Below are positions 9,072 through 17,795 of a stretch of 64,000 nucleotides of DNA, one piece after another. Position numbers and translations under genes: made by a program. Within the stretch, counting starts at the first letter, position 1. Each line of letters starts with the position of its first letter. This DNA comes from Nitrospirales bacterium (GTDB lineage: Bacteria > Nitrospirota > Nitrospiria > Nitrospirales > UBA8639): assembly GCA_021604005.1 (NCBI GenBank), contig BQIV01000011.1, positions 53,701-117,700 on the forward strand, in the 5' to 3' direction. The notes beneath the pieces were generated by a model, which did not search any database, was not told the DNA's origin, and saw only the letters and a list, made by a program, of their open reading frames with translations.

Positions 9072-10739
9072 TCAACAAGACCGAGTTCCCATTACTTTCT
9101 GAACGAACGCCATATCCTTTTTCATGAACGAAGCATCAATAGCTTCACTCAATTTGTCAAATCTGATCTGTGCACGATTCTCACTATCGTACCACCCACG
9201 AATCACAGCACAACGCCGCTCAAATAAGAGTTGATCTTCATCAGGGAGTCTATTAAACCCAAAGTCGATAAACACAATTGGCATGTCTGTCTGAAGAGCA
9301 AATCCAAATGTCGTCGTGAGTGGCCAATCGAATACCAACACATCGGCACAATCATATACGTTTTCAAACAATCCGGAGAGCTCTTCCACACCAAACTGGG
9401 TACCAAAGACTTCAGGTGGATTCGTCGGGCACTGCGGGTGCGGTTTCTGGTAGATAAGAATCCCTTGCTCTTTGAGTTTACAGAACAGCCGAGCCTGCCA
9501 ATCTACCGCAACGATTGATGGCATTAGAGGAGCGGGCCCTACGATGTCGGTTGGGAAATACGGCGTGACATACAGGATTCTTTTTGACTGAATTTTGGTC
9601 GATCGCAGGGCAGGTTTCTGCATCCGTTTCCCAGCGAACTCTTTTAACGAATCTGTGAGATAGTGCAATTGAGGCATATGCCCAGTAATGAGATACTTTC
9701 GGCAATTTTGTTCATACAAGTCTGCCTGTGCTTTTGAAAAGGTAACAAATACATCACAACTCTGAAACTCCGTAAATGGAACCGGGGAGATTTCTGAATA
9801 ACTCGCACCCAATACGTGATCATGGCTCACAACGGTACCGCCCTTGCATCGAACGGCATGGGCCAATAGACGGGACCAAATTATCCCAGACGATCCGGCC
9901 CACAAGGTCTTTGGAAGTCGATCTGAATTTCTTCTAAGCCTTTCTCGATAGAAATCGATCCACGCGTAAGCTTCACTTAACCAATTAACCAAATAAGACA
10001 CTAAGTATGGCGGCAGTTTACCGCCTCGCTCAGCAAACCCCATGTTCAATTCTTCTAACAACTGCAGAGCCAATTCCAGTGCGACATTCTTGTTGAATAG
10101 AGTTACACATTCATGCGTGGCAGGAGGGTAAAACCATTCATTTAACGGACACAACACTACACGCGCAGACTCCTGCTCCACATGCGCAGTGGTGAGCGGA
10201 CAATTGGTCACACAAACAATGTCGTGGTCAAAATCAATAAACTCTATAGATCTTCTCGTAAACCCATCGCGCTCCTGGAAAGCGCGAAGGGGGCGTAACG
10301 CACGCTTAAAAAAGGGTGGGCGGTAAACACCATTGGCTAAGGATTGGAGGAACCCGCTCTGCTGTGGCTCTTTTCCCTCAAAAACCGATCGCCACAAATG
10401 ATTGCTAGCTGGCAAGCCTAATCTCTTGTGATCCTTCCGACATCGTTCGGATAAAAGATTCGCTTGAAAAACAGATAAAGCTTCGCGAAGAAAATGTACA
10501 CTGACCGCCACTAGCCCCTCAGCATATTTATCGCCTGATAAAACTCCCTTTCCCAGCACCCTAGTAATAGTCTGAATGATCAAACTGCCTGCATCGACGA
10601 TCTCTTCGCGCCTGATCGGCCAATAGTAGGGTTTCACACCATCCTGATCACAAGTAATTCTGAAACTGTCCATTTCGATGACGGACTCCTCTGAAGCTTT
10701 AGGCCTAGCATTCTGTTCAACTAATTCATGCATCAACAA
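9072..10739 (-). CDS. putative GT-B-like surface-carbohydrate protein
   Basis: 555 residues, soluble. I do not recognise the family with certainty. Visible features are a central GGTVVSHDHVLGASY block (about 305), a strand-turn ILYVTPYFPTDIVGP (about 390), YQKPHPQCP (about 440) and a donor-site-like CADVLVFDWPLTTTFGFAL (about 470). This layout resembles the two proteins at 4221-7045 and CDP-glycerol/capsule-type GT-B transferases. It ends just before the decayed PEP mutase gene and starts 18 bases after the acetyltransferase gene. It could be a sugar transferase acting after CMP-nonulosonate synthesis, but that is context only. Confidence 0.45.
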   Translation of the reverse strand: MLMHELVEQNARPKASEESVIEMDSFRITCDQDGVKPYYWPIRREEIVDAGSLIIQTITRVLGKGVLSGDKYAEGLVAVSVHFLREALSVFQANLLSERCRKDHKRLGLPASNHLWRSVFEGKEPQQSGFLQSLANGVYRPPFFKRALRPLRAFQERDGFTRRSIEFIDFDHDIVCVTNCPLTTAHVEQESARVVLCPLNEWFYPPATHECVTLFNKNVALELALQLLEELNMGFAERGGKLPPYLVSYLVNWLSEAYAWIDFYRERLRRNSDRLPKTLWAGSSGIIWSRLLAHAVRCKGGTVVSHDHVLGASYSEISPVPFTEFQSCDVFVTFSKAQADLYEQNCRKYLITGHMPQLHYLTDSLKEFAGKRMQKPALRSTKIQSKRILYVTPYFPTDIVGPAPLMPSIVAVDWQARLFCKLKEQGILIYQKPHPQCPTNPPEVFGTQFGVEELSGLFENVYDCADVLVFDWPLTTTFGFALQTDMPIVFIDFGFNRLPDEDQLLFERRCAVIRGWYDSENRAQIRFDKLSEAIDASFMKKDMAFVQKVMGTRSC

Positions 10740-10757
10740 CTGAGAATCTCCATAAAC

Positions 10758-11303
10758 TTATTCTTCTCTTACCAAGGCATAGTCAAAATAATCATGATAT
10801 TTACCTGCCCGGTACAACACCTTGCGTCGCCTGCCCTCTTCCTTCATCCCAAGTTTAATCGCGATTTTCTGCATGGCAAGGTTCTCTACAGAAGTTCCAC
10901 AGGAAATTCGGTTCAGATTTAACTCTTCTAAGCCGTGTCGTACAACAAGCTGTGCACTTTCAAAGCCGATGCCTTTTCCCCAATATTTTTTCTCGCCCAG
11001 TACCATAGCCAACTCCGCACTACGATTGATCCAGTCGATGCGTTGTAAACTAATATTGCCAACGTGCTCATCCCCCTCCCTCATAATAATGGCAAGCACC
11101 AACTCATTGAATGCCTTTGAGAGAGACTCAAGATAGTCATGCATCTTCTTTTCACTGTTAGGAAAGCGGAAATGAGTGTTGAAACGACAGACTTCAGAAT
11201 CATTAAACCAATTCTTCCAGTTCCCTGATATATCTTCCTCGGTTAACGCACGCAAATAAACCGTCTTCCCAACTAAAAATGGAGTGTTCATGCTCTCGGC
11301 CAT
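10758..11303 (-). CDS. GNAT family N-acetyltransferase (RimJ/PseH-like)
   Basis: 181 residues with the GNAT layout: VYLRALTEEDI at the N-terminus, a central VGNISLQRIDW strand, GEKKYWGKGIGFESAQLV as the acetyl-CoA pyrophosphate loop (Q/R-x-x-G-x-G/A type), and a C-terminal AIKLGMKEEGRRRKVLY block. Similar proteins acetylate amino sugars in pseudaminic and related pathways or acetylate ribosomal proteins. The position beside the CMP-nonulosonate transferase favours an amino-sugar substrate. A second ATG four codons in is possible. Confidence 0.7.
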   Translation of the reverse strand: MAESMNTPFLVGKTVYLRALTEEDISGNWKNWFNDSEVCRFNTHFRFPNSEKKMHDYLESLSKAFNELVLAIIMREGDEHVGNISLQRIDWINRSAELAMVLGEKKYWGKGIGFESAQLVVRHGLEELNLNRISCGTSVENLAMQKIAIKLGMKEEGRRRKVLYRAGKYHDYFDYALVREE

Positions 11304-11354
11304 CTTTCTCTTTCCATGAATCCAGGACTGTGCGAATTCCTGGGCTGGGTACGG

Positions 11355-12068
11355 TTAAGTTCTGCTGAGGAAAAATCCATAGTATGCAGCCGTTGCTTCG
11401 GCCACGACCCAATCTATCGGTTCATCGATATCGATCGATCGCTCAGGAGTCATGGCCACAAGTCGCGAAGGATTCGCAATAATTGCTTGGTCCTTTCTCA
11501 ATGCCATCACGCGCGTTGCATAGGCAGCACCATTGGGAATGAATAATGGCTTCAGCGACTGGAATACACCACGCTCCCCAGCCACTCTCCCCTCCATCAT
11601 AGTTGAAGCATATCCTCGCTCATCAACCACGAACATCCACTGCGGATGCTGCGTCACTCGTACTGCCGTAAAACAGCTTGCTGCCTCTTGATCGTGACGC
11701 AATATACTAATACATTGATCAATATCCATTGGCTGCACGAAAGGCGTCGTTGGCTGCAACGTCACGACAACATCATAGCGTGCTCCGTCATTAGCCTCCA
11801 GCCAATCCAGCGCATGGAGGGTCACAAGTTCCGATGGAACATCTTCTGCTAGATCATCCGGACGCCGGAATGGGACTTCTGCACCGCATTCGCGTGCCAC
11901 TCCCATGATTTCATCATCATCGGACGAAACGATTAACCTATCAATTGAACTTTCTGATGCAGCCCGGATGATATAATCAAGTAATGGACGACCGTGCAAT
12001 TGTTTGATATTTTTACCCGGGATCCGTTTAGATCCTCCTCGGGCATGTACGACACCCAACGTCCGCAT
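11355..12068 (-). CDS. CMP-nonulosonate cytidylyltransferase (NeuA/LegF-like)
   Basis: About 237 residues starting MRTLGVVHARGGSKRIPGKN, which is the nucleotide-binding motif of CMP-sialate, CMP-legionaminate and CMP-pseudaminate synthetases. Downstream are DDDEIMGVARECGAEVPFRRP (split across about residues 55-75) and VTLQPTTPF, also typical. The enzyme couples a nonulosonic acid to CTP to give the CMP donor. The frame extends 11 codons upstream, but the ATG that gives the usual N-terminus is preferred. It is separated from neuB by several genes, but all share one strand. Whether the sugar is legionaminate or a relative cannot be read directly; the LegB-type dehydratase in the locus supports legionaminate. 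Confidence 0.85.
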   Translation of the reverse strand: MRTLGVVHARGGSKRIPGKNIKQLHGRPLLDYIIRAASESSIDRLIVSSDDDEIMGVARECGAEVPFRRPDDLAEDVPSELVTLHALDWLEANDGARYDVVVTLQPTTPFVQPMDIDQCISILRHDQEAASCFTAVRVTQHPQWMFVVDERGYASTMMEGRVAGERGVFQSLKPLFIPNGAAYATRVMALRKDQAIIANPSRLVAMTPERSIDIDEPIDWVVAEATAAYYGFFLSRT

Positions 12069-12140
12069 CGCTTTCCCTTCTTCCATGAATCCCCCTGTCA
12101 ATCCCAGAGAAGAGTTAATTGCCTATCATGATATCCGCCA

Positions 12141-13556
12141 TCAGACAATTCGGCCTTGTTGCTTCTTACCTGCTCCACTTTCTCTGATCTTTTCCGCATG
12201 CTGCCGCAATTCCCTTTTAAATTGGATTACCTTCCGGATACCGCTTACAACGTCGTCCATGTCACGTTCGGTTGAGGGATACGCAATGTGATACAACCAC
12301 AAAAACTTCTCATTGATGAGATTTTCAGCAACCGGGCACTGGCCAGAGCGATATTCAACCTGAGATTCTTTTTCTGGACAGGTCCACGGACAAGACCGAG
12401 AACCGTAAGCAATGCGGCGTAAGAACAGGGGGTTTTCATACATTAGTCGAGTATAGCCCGTACCCATAGGAATCCCTTCGGCTCTAACGGCGGCTAAAAA
12501 AATGTCTCTGGGCAACTCAATCACCTCGGAATCATAGAGAAAGGCAGCAATGTGACAAATGTAATGAACATCCGGTGGAATAAAGGGTGGAGTCAATCCA
12601 GGAATACCTTCGAGACCCTCAACAAGACGACTGAAATTGCGATTACGCTGATCGTTAATGACATGAAGTTTTTTCAATTGAGCGCGCCCTAAAGCCGCAC
12701 ATAATTCCGGCATCCGCATATTACACCCTACAATATTTACGAGTTCCTCCTCCCTATGTGAATCATCCATGATGGCTTCACCATGATTCAGGATGAGCCG
12801 AGCTTTTCTGGCCACTTCGGGATCATTAGTCACGATCATCCCACCCTCACCAGTCATAATGTTTTTGGATTGCTGGAAACTGAATACACCGGCATCACCG
12901 ATCGTCCCGACATATTGACCTTTATAACGCGTTCCTGGAGCTTGAGCACAATCCTCAATGATTTTGAGATGGTACCGATCGGCAATCCTGACTATCGCAT
13001 CCATATCACACGCATTTCCCAGCAAATGCACAGGAAGTATGGCCTTTGTTCGCGAAGTAATCGCGGCCTCGATGCATTGGGGATCAATACAGAAAGTCCG
13101 AGGATCAACATCAACAAATACGGGGAGAGCATTAAAAAGCAATACCGATGTCCCTGTCGCCGTAAAAGACATCGCCGGAACAATAACTTCGTCTCCAGGT
13201 CCTACTCCTACTGCCGCAAGCGCAACCGATAACCCACTCGTTGCTGAATTGATTGGTATCGCACAGGAAACATCAAAGGTTTCCGAAAATTCTGCACCGA
13301 ATTTTCGAACGTTTTCACCACCCAGAAAATGCCAGTCATCGGAGAAATTCGCAACCTCTCGAGACGGTAACCGCAATTGACGTTCGATATCTGGATTCCC
13401 TGATCCAATGTATCTGGAAAAATTTCGTTTTTGAATGGCCCTGAGAATAAAGTGTTCTTCTTCATCGTCTATCATCGGCTCTATAAGAAACGATTCCTGA
13501 CGAACAGGAGTGCCACCCAAGAGAGCAAGCCTTTCCGAACTATTCCTCATGACCAT
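12141..13556 (-). CDS. DegT/DnrJ/EryC1/StrS-type aminotransferase
   Basis: 471 residues. It has the PLP-fold layout: SATSGLSVALAAVGVGPGDEV (about 112-132), ALPVFVDVDP, EDCAQAPGTRYKG and the Schiff-base lysine in FSFQQSKNIMTGEGGM (about 240). These enzymes aminate keto-sugars linked to nucleotides. It is longer than most members because of an N-terminal extension of about 60 residues and an extra stretch near residues 390-430 containing two cysteines. It overlaps the oxidoreductase gene upstream, and the two probably act on one sugar. It is separate from the LegC-like paralogue at 21696-22868. Confidence 0.82.
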   Translation of the reverse strand: MVMRNSSERLALLGGTPVRQESFLIEPMIDDEEEHFILRAIQKRNFSRYIGSGNPDIERQLRLPSREVANFSDDWHFLGGENVRKFGAEFSETFDVSCAIPINSATSGLSVALAAVGVGPGDEVIVPAMSFTATGTSVLLFNALPVFVDVDPRTFCIDPQCIEAAITSRTKAILPVHLLGNACDMDAIVRIADRYHLKIIEDCAQAPGTRYKGQYVGTIGDAGVFSFQQSKNIMTGEGGMIVTNDPEVARKARLILNHGEAIMDDSHREEELVNIVGCNMRMPELCAALGRAQLKKLHVINDQRNRNFSRLVEGLEGIPGLTPPFIPPDVHYICHIAAFLYDSEVIELPRDIFLAAVRAEGIPMGTGYTRLMYENPLFLRRIAYGSRSCPWTCPEKESQVEYRSGQCPVAENLINEKFLWLYHIAYPSTERDMDDVVSGIRKVIQFKRELRQHAEKIRESGAGKKQQGRIV

Positions 13557-14532
13557 TGCGTTCAGCTTTCATAAGTTCGTCAAGTAAGTTTTCGCTCGTT
13601 AATGCATCTACGCCATCAAGAAGAACGGCCGACTTTTTGTTCATCACCCAATCCGCCGCCCTCGCCAAGATCTCGATAAAGGTGGATTCCTTTTCATCAA
13701 CCGTGTAAAGCAACTCGGGATCCTGTTCAACACTATAACCAACATACTCCAAAGATTTTTTGAATCTTCGAAGAAACACTTGCGTCCCATTGCTCTGAAT
13801 AGACAGTCTAGCATTGGATCCAATCAGATCAACATCAAAAATAAGGGCTTCTCGAAAACCAGTGGTGAGCACTCGCCCAGCTGTACCCGATGGAAACCGA
13901 CAAATAAAATCAACAGCGGGTTCACCATCCTCATATAACCTCGGAAGAGAAATTGAATGCCATACTTCAGGATATTCTCCCACCAAATATAATAAAAGGT
14001 TGATAGCATGACTACCGACAGACCAAAGACGATTCGGTGCACACACCGTGACAGACAAAATATCGCCAAGACTTCCACTCTGCATGACTAATTTCGCATA
14101 ATTGTATAATTGGCTGTACCGTCGATTATAGTTCACAAAAAGTCCTACATTCGCTTTTTTGCAGACATGGAGTAACTGGCTTCGTTCTGAGGGGTCACGT
14201 TCAAGCGGCTTTTCGCATATTAAAACTGATGGGGGAACCGCGTTGACAATTTTCTCGACAAGCCTTGCTCGCCCATGAGGAGGGGTACAGATGCTCACCA
14301 CGTCAGGCTTATGCTTTGTCATCATTTCCACAGCGTCCTCGTACACTTTGGCTAAAGGACAACGTGTTCGAAATTTCTCCTGATTCTGCACCTCTAGATC
14401 TACACCAGCAACAAGACTAAAGATCTCTTTCAGTGACAGGTACGCGCCAGCATGAGACCAGATCGCTTTACGAGGCTCTTCGTCAAATCGTGATCCCACT
14501 TGACCGAGTCCTATGATCGCAGCCTTAAGCAA
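13540..14532 (-). CDS. Gfo/Idh/MocA family sugar oxidoreductase
   Basis: 330 residues. The N-terminal Rossmann motif AAIIGLGQVGSRF is followed by the family motif ICEKPLERD (about 120-130), the catalytic-region lysine being the one before PL. The enzyme probably oxidises a hydroxyl of a nucleotide sugar with NAD(P). Its 3' end overlaps the start of the DegT aminotransferase gene, a pairing that usually yields an amino sugar by oxidation and transamination. It lies directly after the CBS-nucleotidyltransferase gene. Confidence 0.8.
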   Translation of the reverse strand: MLKAAIIGLGQVGSRFDEEPRKAIWSHAGAYLSLKEIFSLVAGVDLEVQNQEKFRTRCPLAKVYEDAVEMMTKHKPDVVSICTPPHGRARLVEKIVNAVPPSVLICEKPLERDPSERSQLLHVCKKANVGLFVNYNRRYSQLYNYAKLVMQSGSLGDILSVTVCAPNRLWSVGSHAINLLLYLVGEYPEVWHSISLPRLYEDGEPAVDFICRFPSGTAGRVLTTGFREALIFDVDLIGSNARLSIQSNGTQVFLRRFKKSLEYVGYSVEQDPELLYTVDEKESTFIEILARAADWVMNKKSAVLLDGVDALTSENLLDELMKAERNGHEE

Positions 14533-14584
14533 AATCTAGATCCCAACAAGATGGATTGCTTATGCCCACACCACCACAATGATA

Positions 14585-15634
14585 TTACTGGAAATATTTT
14601 CCATGTTCCTCATGCGCACGATCGAAATCATCCCTTTGCCCTATGTCTAACCAATATTCATGAATCGGAAACGCATAGATTTCCTTTTTTTTCTTTCTAA
14701 GGGTATTGAGAACCTCGGGCATATCCACACACGTATCACGTGGAATACTCTGCACGACTTCTGGTTCCAGAACATAGATCCCTGCATTGGCAAGAACTCG
14801 ATGAACCGGTTTTTCAACTATCTCTTCAACGCGGGATTCGTCAGTGACTACCACACCATAAGGGATCTGAAAACCATATTCTCTGACACACATCGTCACT
14901 ACCGCCTTATGTTCCATATGAAAATTAATCAAATGTTCAAAGTTGATATTCGTTAAAATATCGCCATTCATCACAATCATAGGCATTTCAGGACAGGTAG
15001 GGATCAAACTCAGTGCGCCGGCTGTTCCTAATGGTTTTTTTTCGTGGAGGTACTGAATATCTGCATTCCACGGGGTACCATCGCCAAAATAATCAATCAT
15101 TAATTCTGCTTTGTAATTAACAGAAATATAAAATCGACGAAACCCGTGATTGACAAAATTTTTCAGAATACTTTCCAAAATGGGTTTGTTTCCTACTTTT
15201 AGCAACGGCTTCGGACACTTATCAGTCAAGGGACGCAACCGTTCTCCTAGACCACCAGCCATTAACAGGACCCAATTCTCGTGCTGTTTTTGCTTCAATG
15301 CATCAAGCTGGGTTTCTAGTCCTACGATACATCCTTCACTATCAATAAGCGGGATATGTGACAAATTATGAATACCCATTAACGCCAGACATTGTTGTTT
15401 CGAGTTGTTCATATTGGACACAACAGGCGAAGAGTTCATTACCATTTTTACAGGTTCATCAAGCCGTATGCTCCTTAGCAATCCCCGCCGAACATCCCCA
15501 TCCGTAACGATTCCAAGTAATCGTTGGGATTCGTCCACTACCAATGCGATGCGCAGCCCCTCTTGATCGATAACTCTCATTACATCAACAATTAATGTTT
15601 CCGGTTTAACTTGAACCTTCCTCCAGTCATACAT
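14585..15634 (-). CDS. CBS-domain nucleotidyltransferase (PtmE-like, sugar-1-phosphate guanylyltransferase type)
   Basis: 349 residues in two parts: a CBS pair (residues 1-115, with GIVTDGDVRRGLL) and a nucleotidyltransferase domain (about 120-345, with LLMAGGLGERLRPLTDKCPKP, MNGDIL and EYWLDIGQRDD). This architecture is that of Campylobacter PtmE, which makes GDP-glucosamine for the GDP-linked legionaminate route. The domain order and the location among leg-type genes support the same role here. Nucleotide specificity (GTP rather than UTP or CTP) is inferred from the family, not seen. Confidence 0.8.
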   Translation of the reverse strand: MYDWRKVQVKPETLIVDVMRVIDQEGLRIALVVDESQRLLGIVTDGDVRRGLLRSIRLDEPVKMVMNSSPVVSNMNNSKQQCLALMGIHNLSHIPLIDSEGCIVGLETQLDALKQKQHENWVLLMAGGLGERLRPLTDKCPKPLLKVGNKPILESILKNFVNHGFRRFYISVNYKAELMIDYFGDGTPWNADIQYLHEKKPLGTAGALSLIPTCPEMPMIVMNGDILTNINFEHLINFHMEHKAVVTMCVREYGFQIPYGVVVTDESRVEEIVEKPVHRVLANAGIYVLEPEVVQSIPRDTCVDMPEVLNTLRKKKKEIYAFPIHEYWLDIGQRDDFDRAHEEHGKYFQ

Positions 15635-15721
15635 ACTCTTCTATCCTCTATACATTGTACTCAGATATACATCTTATTCAGATTTGGGCCGTTCCCTTCA
15701 CTCAAACCAGTGCTGATACAA

Positions 15722-17152
15722 TCAAAGCCCCCCTGACAGCACCCGATCCCGCTCCAGACGCGACAGCACTGCCTCAGCCACCAACCTGTACCCTTCTTCT
15801 GAATAATGTGAAAATCGATTATCGAAATATTGTTGTTCTGCAGACCGAGATAAGCCGCTCTCCGCTGCCATGTGCGAGACAATATCAATCACTGGAATTG
15901 AGAGACGAGCTGTTACTTTCTGAACATGACTTCGAACATCGTTGAGATATGTGTCGCCCTGCAAGGGTCGAAACGGTAAATGCACCAAATATAATTTCCC
16001 TCCCCACGATGCTACGTCTTTCTTCGCCACTGCCAGTATCCGCTCAAACAGATCGTAGTCTGGAATAAACGCCTTCGTGGATAGAGTCCCTGTTGGTATC
16101 TTAGTCCTCCTTAGATTGAGTAAATGTCGTGTATTACGCAATACAAAAAGACTATCAATATCATCAAGAAAATACGAGTCAGTCTCCTTGTCACCTTTGG
16201 TTTCTTCAGTCTTTCGTTTTTCTGTTACTAAATCACTAGTACGTCGGTCCAATTCAGCACGATGGGACAAAAGATCCTGCTTAAAATTGCCGTCAAGATA
16301 ACGGAGCAAGACGGGATTTTCTTTAAACTTGTTCATCCCGATTAAATCGTTCCCTTCAAAAAACATAAAGAGGACGACATCCGGCTTGACAAGTGCGGCG
16401 TACTCTCTGATGGTTGCCAGATACACCAGTGGCCCAGTTCCTCCCCATCCAAGGTTTATTGTCTTTGGATAACGTGTCCTCAGGACCGCAGGAACATTCT
16501 GGTCGTTTTCAACACATGAACCATGTGTAAACGAATCGCCAACCAAAACAATCTGAATATGCTGGCTATCCCATAATTCATCTGGATTATTGTATCCGAA
16601 ACGATCACCTGGATAGGTCCACCAGTTGCCACGTTCATTACAACCCACTATTGTCCTCAAACCACCAATCCCGTTCAGTGGAAGGATTTCTTTGTCATCG
16701 ATCCAGTGCTTGGAAATTCGTTGCCCGTTGGTATCTCGAGGCTGAAGATGAAACGTAAATGGGACGAACGGAACAGCATCTACCCCTTTGGCCCTGAGAT
16801 CATCAATAACTTCAAACTTTGAGCGCCTATCGTTGGGAATACCAAGCCGTTTGGCAGTAGCGGCTATGGCGAAGGCTTCATTCTGCTCAAGCCGTACCTT
16901 GTCCATGGCAAAAAACCATTCGAATACATACAACGCAACAAATAATGACAGGAGTGAAGACAAACAAATTTGCTTAATATCTCGTGACTTGCCACCGTAG
17001 GTAATTCTGAGGCATGCAACCCCCACCCCGGCCAAAAAGACAGGGATCAGAAGATATCGAATATTCCCGGTCTCAAAGCCCGGAAATCGCGTTAGGCCAA
17101 CGGTAGCCCCAATGATCCCTGCAACTCCCAAGATTCGCAGAGCTAGATCCAT
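15722..17152 (-). CDS. membrane protein with SGNH hydrolase-like domain
   Basis: 476 residues. Three or so N-terminal membrane segments (residues 1-95) lead into an extracytoplasmic SGNH domain: LVGDSFTHGSC (about 205), WGGTGPL (about 238), FEGNDLIGM (about 265) and RFSHYSEEGY near the C-terminus. All four blocks are present. It starts a few bases after the NeuD-like gene ends, so it is co-transcribed with the nonulosonate genes. It could add or remove O-acetyl groups on the exported glycan. The acceptor is unknown. Confidence 0.72.
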   Translation of the reverse strand: MDLALRILGVAGIIGATVGLTRFPGFETGNIRYLLIPVFLAGVGVACLRITYGGKSRDIKQICLSSLLSLFVALYVFEWFFAMDKVRLEQNEAFAIAATAKRLGIPNDRRSKFEVIDDLRAKGVDAVPFVPFTFHLQPRDTNGQRISKHWIDDKEILPLNGIGGLRTIVGCNERGNWWTYPGDRFGYNNPDELWDSQHIQIVLVGDSFTHGSCVENDQNVPAVLRTRYPKTINLGWGGTGPLVYLATIREYAALVKPDVVLFMFFEGNDLIGMNKFKENPVLLRYLDGNFKQDLLSHRAELDRRTSDLVTEKRKTEETKGDKETDSYFLDDIDSLFVLRNTRHLLNLRRTKIPTGTLSTKAFIPDYDLFERILAVAKKDVASWGGKLYLVHLPFRPLQGDTYLNDVRSHVQKVTARLSIPVIDIVSHMAAESGLSRSAEQQYFDNRFSHYSEEGYRLVAEAVLSRLERDRVLSGGL

Positions 17153-17156
17153 AACA

Positions 17157-17795
17157 TCATTGATACTTTCTTACCTCTGCAGGCACACCCCAAGCAACAC
17201 TGCATTCGGGTACATCCTTCAAAACGACCGCCCCTGCACCTATTGTTGCATCCTTTCCTATCGTGATGTTTTGAGCCACCACCGCACCCACTCCGAGATG
17301 CACACCTTCACCAATCACCACTCCCCCTGAAAGTATGACGCCAGGAGCTACATGTGCATGATCATGAATAATACAGTCATGATCGATAGACGATCTGGTG
17401 TTCAGAATCACATTGCACCCTACAACAACATTTGGCTGCAAAATGGCACCGGCCATTACCTGAGCTCCCTCATCAATCTTTACATCGGTAGCGATAACGG
17501 TATTTGGATGCATGACACTGGCAAACGTATATCCGTATTTTTTCAGTCGAAGATAAATTTCCTTTCTGCGTGAGGGATTTCCGACCGATCCAATTCCATT
17601 AATAAGCTCTACTTCACCTGGTAGATACCGAGCAAGACAGTCATCGTCACCGATCACTGGAACCCCAAAAATTTGGGAGCCCTGGATTTCTTTCTGGCAA
17701 TCGACAACACCTAGAATCTGACCGTGAGAATGCTTCACCGCGTCAATAAGAACTCGCGCATGGCCACCACCGCCAATACATATTAATGGCTTCAT
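17157..17795 (-). CDS. NeuD/PglD/LegH-type left-handed beta-helix acyltransferase
   Basis: 212 residues. The N-terminal Rossmann-like half starts LICIGGGGHARVLIDAV, and the C-terminal half has hexapeptide repeats such as VMHPNTVIATDVKIDEGAQV and the catalytic-region SIDHDCIIHDHAHVAPG. The layout matches PglD/LegH N-acetyltransferases acting on 4-amino nucleotide sugars, and NeuD O-acetyltransferases. Its start abuts the stop of the NeuB gene. In a legionaminate pathway it would acetylate the 4-amino sugar made by the LegC aminotransferase; O-acetylation of the finished acid is the alternative. Confidence 0.82.
   Translation of the reverse strand: MKPLICIGGGGHARVLIDAVKHSHGQILGVVDCQKEIQGSQIFGVPVIGDDDCLARYLPGEVELINGIGSVGNPSRRKEIYLRLKKYGYTFASVMHPNTVIATDVKIDEGAQVMAGAILQPNVVVGCNVILNTRSSIDHDCIIHDHAHVAPGVILSGGVVIGEGVHLGVGAVVAQNITIGKDATIGAGAVVLKDVPECSVAWGVPAEVRKYQ

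Noticed and set aside
133..10739. A working phosphonate pathway
   Set aside because: The only PEP mutase-like sequence is broken, and I found no phosphonopyruvate decarboxylase or aminoethylphosphonate transaminase in the window.
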